6,878 nucleotides of DNA from Alphaproteobacteria bacterium. GTDB lineage: Bacteria; Pseudomonadota; Alphaproteobacteria; Rhodobacterales; Rhodobacteraceae. The stretch spans positions 1 through 6,878 of the forward strand of contig JAJRRX010000448.1 in assembly GCA_024279075.1 (NCBI GenBank). Direction: 5' to 3'. A program made the position numbers and the translations under genes. Positions 5,028 to 6,878 of the stretch are shown here, piece after piece. Below the pieces are notes generated by a model. It was given only the letters and a program-made list of their open reading frames with translations. It had not been told where the DNA came from and made no database searches. Each line of letters begins with the position of its first letter. The stretch's first letter is position 1.

Positions 5028-6086
5028 ATGAACCAGAGAGATGCGGTTCTCGCCGCGCTAAAAACTGTAATGCTGCCTTCTGGGGCGGATATTGTGAGCG
5101 CAGGCATGGTCAAAGCCTTGACGGTGGAAGGCGGCAGTGTGCGCTTTGTGTTTGAGGTTTCGGGCGGGCAGGCCAAGGCGTTAGAGCCCGTGCTGGCAAC
5201 GGCGCAAGCGGCAGCGGAAGGCGTGGCTGGTATAACAGCGGTTTCTGCCGTGATGACCGCGCATAGCACCCCGCAAGCGCCACCGGATTTGGGCACCAAA
5301 AAAGCCGAGCCCAAGGGGCCGCAAAAAATCCCTGGCGTGGAAAAGATCATCGCCATTGCCTCGGGCAAAGGCGGGGTTGGCAAATCCACCCTGTCGGTAA
5401 ACCTCGCGGTGGCGTTAGCGGCTGAGGGCAAAAAGGTGGGCTTGCTCGATGCTGACGTTTTTGGCCCCTCGCAGCCCCGTATGCTCGGGGTGTCTGGCCG
5501 CCCTGCTTCGCCCGATGGCAAAACCATTTTGCCGCTGCGCAATCACGGCGTTACCATGATGTCCATCGGGTTGATGACCAATGATGACGAAGCGGTGGTC
5601 TGGCGTGGGCCGATGCTGATTGGCGCGTTGCAACAAATGCTCAACCAAGTGCAATGGGGCGCGCTGGATGTGCTGATTGTCGACCTGCCGCCCGGCACCG
5701 GCGATGTGCAAATGACGCTGGCACAAAAGGCCGTGGTTGACGGAGCGATTATCGTGAGCACGCCGCAAGATGTGGCGTTGATAGACGCCCGAAAAGGCAT
5801 TGATATGTTTAACAAGCTCGGCACACCGATTTTGGGTATGGTCGAGAATATGTCTTACCAGATTTGTGAAGAATGCGGCCATAAGGGCCACCCGTTTAGT
5901 CATGGCGGCGTGGCGGATGAGGCCGCCAAAATGGGCGTGCCGCTCTTGGCCGAGTTACCGCTGCACCTTGATATTCGGATTGCATCTGACAGCGGGGCGC
6001 CAATCGTGGTCAGCAAGCCTGACACCCCGCAGGCCATGGCCTTTCGCGACCTTGCCAAGCGGCTAATCGAGGAAGGCACCGTATGA
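5028..6086 (+). CDS. mrp: Mrp/NBP35 (ApbC)-family P-loop iron-sulfur carrier ATPase
   Basis: A 352-residue cytoplasmic protein, full length for the family. The N-terminal MIP18/DUF59-like domain covers about 1-80, a Pro/Lys-rich linker about 82-103, then the P-loop domain. Visible motifs: deviant Walker A with signature lysine, S112-G-K-G-G-V-G-K-S-T121; Asp-containing switch DADVFGPSQP (141-150); Walker B-type VLIVDLPPGTGD (215-226); ENMSY (273-277); and C280-x2-C283, the pair that bridges a 4Fe-4S cluster at the dimer interface in Mrp/NBP35 proteins. The family binds and transfers clusters to apoproteins. With a four-cluster protein upstream and an iron-sulfur formate dehydrogenase nearby, a dedicated maturation role is likely but inferred; it could also be the cell's general Mrp. 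GGGAG (5017-5021) sits six bases before the ATG. It overlaps the next gene by ATGA. Confidence 0.96.
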   Translation: MNQRDAVLAALKTVMLPSGADIVSAGMVKALTVEGGSVRFVFEVSGGQAKALEPVLATAQAAAEGVAGITAVSAVMTAHSTPQAPPDLGTKKAEPKGPQKIPGVEKIIAIASGKGGVGKSTLSVNLAVALAAEGKKVGLLDADVFGPSQPRMLGVSGRPASPDGKTILPLRNHGVTMMSIGLMTNDDEAVVWRGPMLIGALQQMLNQVQWGALDVLIVDLPPGTGDVQMTLAQKAVVDGAIIVSTPQDVALIDARKGIDMFNKLGTPILGMVENMSYQICEECGHKGHPFSHGGVADEAAKMGVPLLAELPLHLDIRIASDSGAPIVVSKPDTPQAMAFRDLAKRLIEEGTV

Positions 6087-6823
6087 TCGACGATATTTTC
6101 GAAGCCCCGATGCCCGCTACTTTTCCGCCACTTTTTACCGGCGAAGCGGTGAGCGGCAGCACGGACCCCTTCACCAAAGCGTGCAGCCAAGCCATAATCG
6201 GCTGCGATGCCGGTTTGCTGGTGCATAGCATCACCCCTGACCAGATAAAAGCCGCGATTGTATTTGCGCCAGAAACCCCGCTAGAGGAGGCGATGCACGC
6301 AATGATAGCCTGCGGCGTGGGCTTTCAAAACGCCATGGGGGCGCTGGCCCCGCCCGAGGTTGGCGTGCACTTTGGCTGGCAGGGCGAGATTTATGTAAAT
6401 GGGGGCCGCGCTGGGCGGTTGCGCGTTGCGGCCTCTGATACCGACCCCATAAAAGAGCCGAGCTGGCTGGTGGTGGGGCTGGAAATTGACCTGCTGCCAC
6501 AAGGCGAGGGCGAAACCGGTGAGCGCCCCAATGAAACCTGCCTGATGATGGAAGGCTGCGGTGATATCTCGCCCATTCGGTTGCTGGAATCCTGGTCGCG
6601 CCACACGCTGGTTTGGCTCAATGATATCGAAAATGACGGCCCGCGCGCCCTGCACGAGCAATGGCGCGGGCTGGCAAAAGGGGTGGGTGAGGCGGTGACG
6701 GTTGGCGCGGCCAGTGGCACTTATGTCGGCATAGACGAAAATTTCGGCCTGCTTTTAAAAACCGGCAGCGAGACGCGGCTCGTCCCGCTTTCCAGTATTA
6801 TTGAAAACGGAGACCAGATATGA
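6083..6823 (+). CDS. Biotin/lipoate protein ligase-like protein (DUF4444 type)
   Basis: A 246-residue protein resembling the BPL/LplA catalytic fold, widespread in Rhodobacterales and related groups and annotated as biotin/lipoate--protein ligase family. The opening FPPLFTGEAVSGSTDPF (14-30), LAPPEVGVHFGWQGEIYVNG (88-107) and LLESWSRHTLVWLN (167-180) are recognisable. The segment GGRAGRLRV (107-115) sits where true biotin ligases have the K-x-A-G motif with the catalytic Lys; Arg is found here, so ligase activity is doubtful. The C-terminus (about 203-240: GEAVTVGAASGTYVGIDENF, then LVPLSSI) looks like the small SH3-like domain of BirA. No DNA-binding domain or signal peptide is present. GAGGAAGG (6069-6076) lies six bases before the ATG, which overlaps the mrp stop (ATGA); the downstream gene overlaps similarly. 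Substrate unknown; a role near formate dehydrogenase is suggested only by its position. Confidence 0.85.
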   Translation: MIDDIFEAPMPATFPPLFTGEAVSGSTDPFTKACSQAIIGCDAGLLVHSITPDQIKAAIVFAPETPLEEAMHAMIACGVGFQNAMGALAPPEVGVHFGWQGEIYVNGGRAGRLRVAASDTDPIKEPSWLVVGLEIDLLPQGEGETGERPNETCLMMEGCGDISPIRLLESWSRHTLVWLNDIENDGPRALHEQWRGLAKGVGEAVTVGAASGTYVGIDENFGLLLKTGSETRLVPLSSIIENGDQI

Positions 6824-6878
6824 ACCTCGCCCGCGCTATTCATTTTGACGAAAGCGATACACTCATTTTCCATAGTCA
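6820..6878 (+). CDS. DUF6505 family protein, N-terminal fragment
   Basis: The first 19 codons (MNLARAIHFDESDTLIFHS) and two further bases before the window ends. The pattern 'ARAIHFDESDT' matches my recollection of the start of DUF6505 proteins, small uncharacterised proteins encoded after the biotin/lipoate-ligase-like gene in Rhodobacterales formate dehydrogenase clusters. The ATG overlaps the upstream stop (ATGA, 6820-6823) and GGAGA (6809-6813) lies six bases ahead, so the start is well supported. No function can be proposed from the fragment. Confidence 0.7.
   Translation, partial: MNLARAIHFDESDTLIFHS

Noticed and set aside
4970..5542. Extension of the cytochrome frame upstream across mrp on the minus strand
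   Set aside because: The frame is open, but the upstream part is antisense to the mrp P-loop gene and would bury the signal peptide inside the protein. The Met at 4969 gives a proper signal peptide.
1..6878. CRISPR arrays, tRNA/rRNA genes, insertion sequences or phage elements
   Set aside because: No regularly spaced repeats, no RNA-gene folds, no transposase or integrase motifs and no terminal inverted repeats were found by eye. Coding density and family content are those of a conserved metabolic locus.

Overview
The window reads as the accessory half of a membrane-bound (Tat-exported) formate dehydrogenase locus from an alphaproteobacterium, most likely a Rhodobacterales/Roseobacter-type organism. 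This rests on the set and order of families (DUF3305, DUF3306, TorD-like chaperone, small Tat target, polyferredoxin, Mrp-type ATPase, degenerate biotin/lipoate ligase, DUF6505), which I recognise from that group, and on the GC-rich coding sequence. The catalytic subunit genes are not in the window; they would be expected just left of position 1, after the small Tat protein. The genus cannot be determined from the sequence alone.

Layout. Positions 1-1930 (minus strand) form one compact operon read leftwards: DUF3305 (GTG start), DUF3306 (TTG start), TorD-family chaperone, then the small Tat-signal protein running off the left edge. The first three are joined by 4-base stop/start overlaps. Positions 1931-2264 are a divergent control region with two AATC-N10-GATT boxes, a good -10 element for the right-hand operon without a matching -35, and a weaker -10 candidate for the left-hand operon. 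On the plus strand, 2265-4211 encodes a 648-residue iron-sulfur protein. A minus-strand gene at 4208-4969 encodes an exported c-type cytochrome; its stop overlaps the stop of the iron-sulfur gene inside the palindrome TTAA. The plus strand resumes at 5028 with mrp, a biotin/lipoate-ligase-like protein and the first 19 codons of a DUF6505 protein, joined by ATGA overlaps.

How the parts may work together. The left operon supplies assembly factors (chaperone, DUF3305/3306) and a Tat-exported small partner for the formate dehydrogenase. The right operon supplies iron-sulfur handling functions: a protein with four 4Fe-4S motifs and HdrA/MvhD-like regions, and an Mrp P-loop carrier. The cytochrome lies inside the right operon in the opposite direction. 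Its region before the heme resembles the two ends of a TupA-type tungstate-binding protein with the middle missing. That fusion, and the antisense arrangement it creates, are the most unusual points here. Functional links to molybdenum/tungsten formate dehydrogenase are inferred from context.
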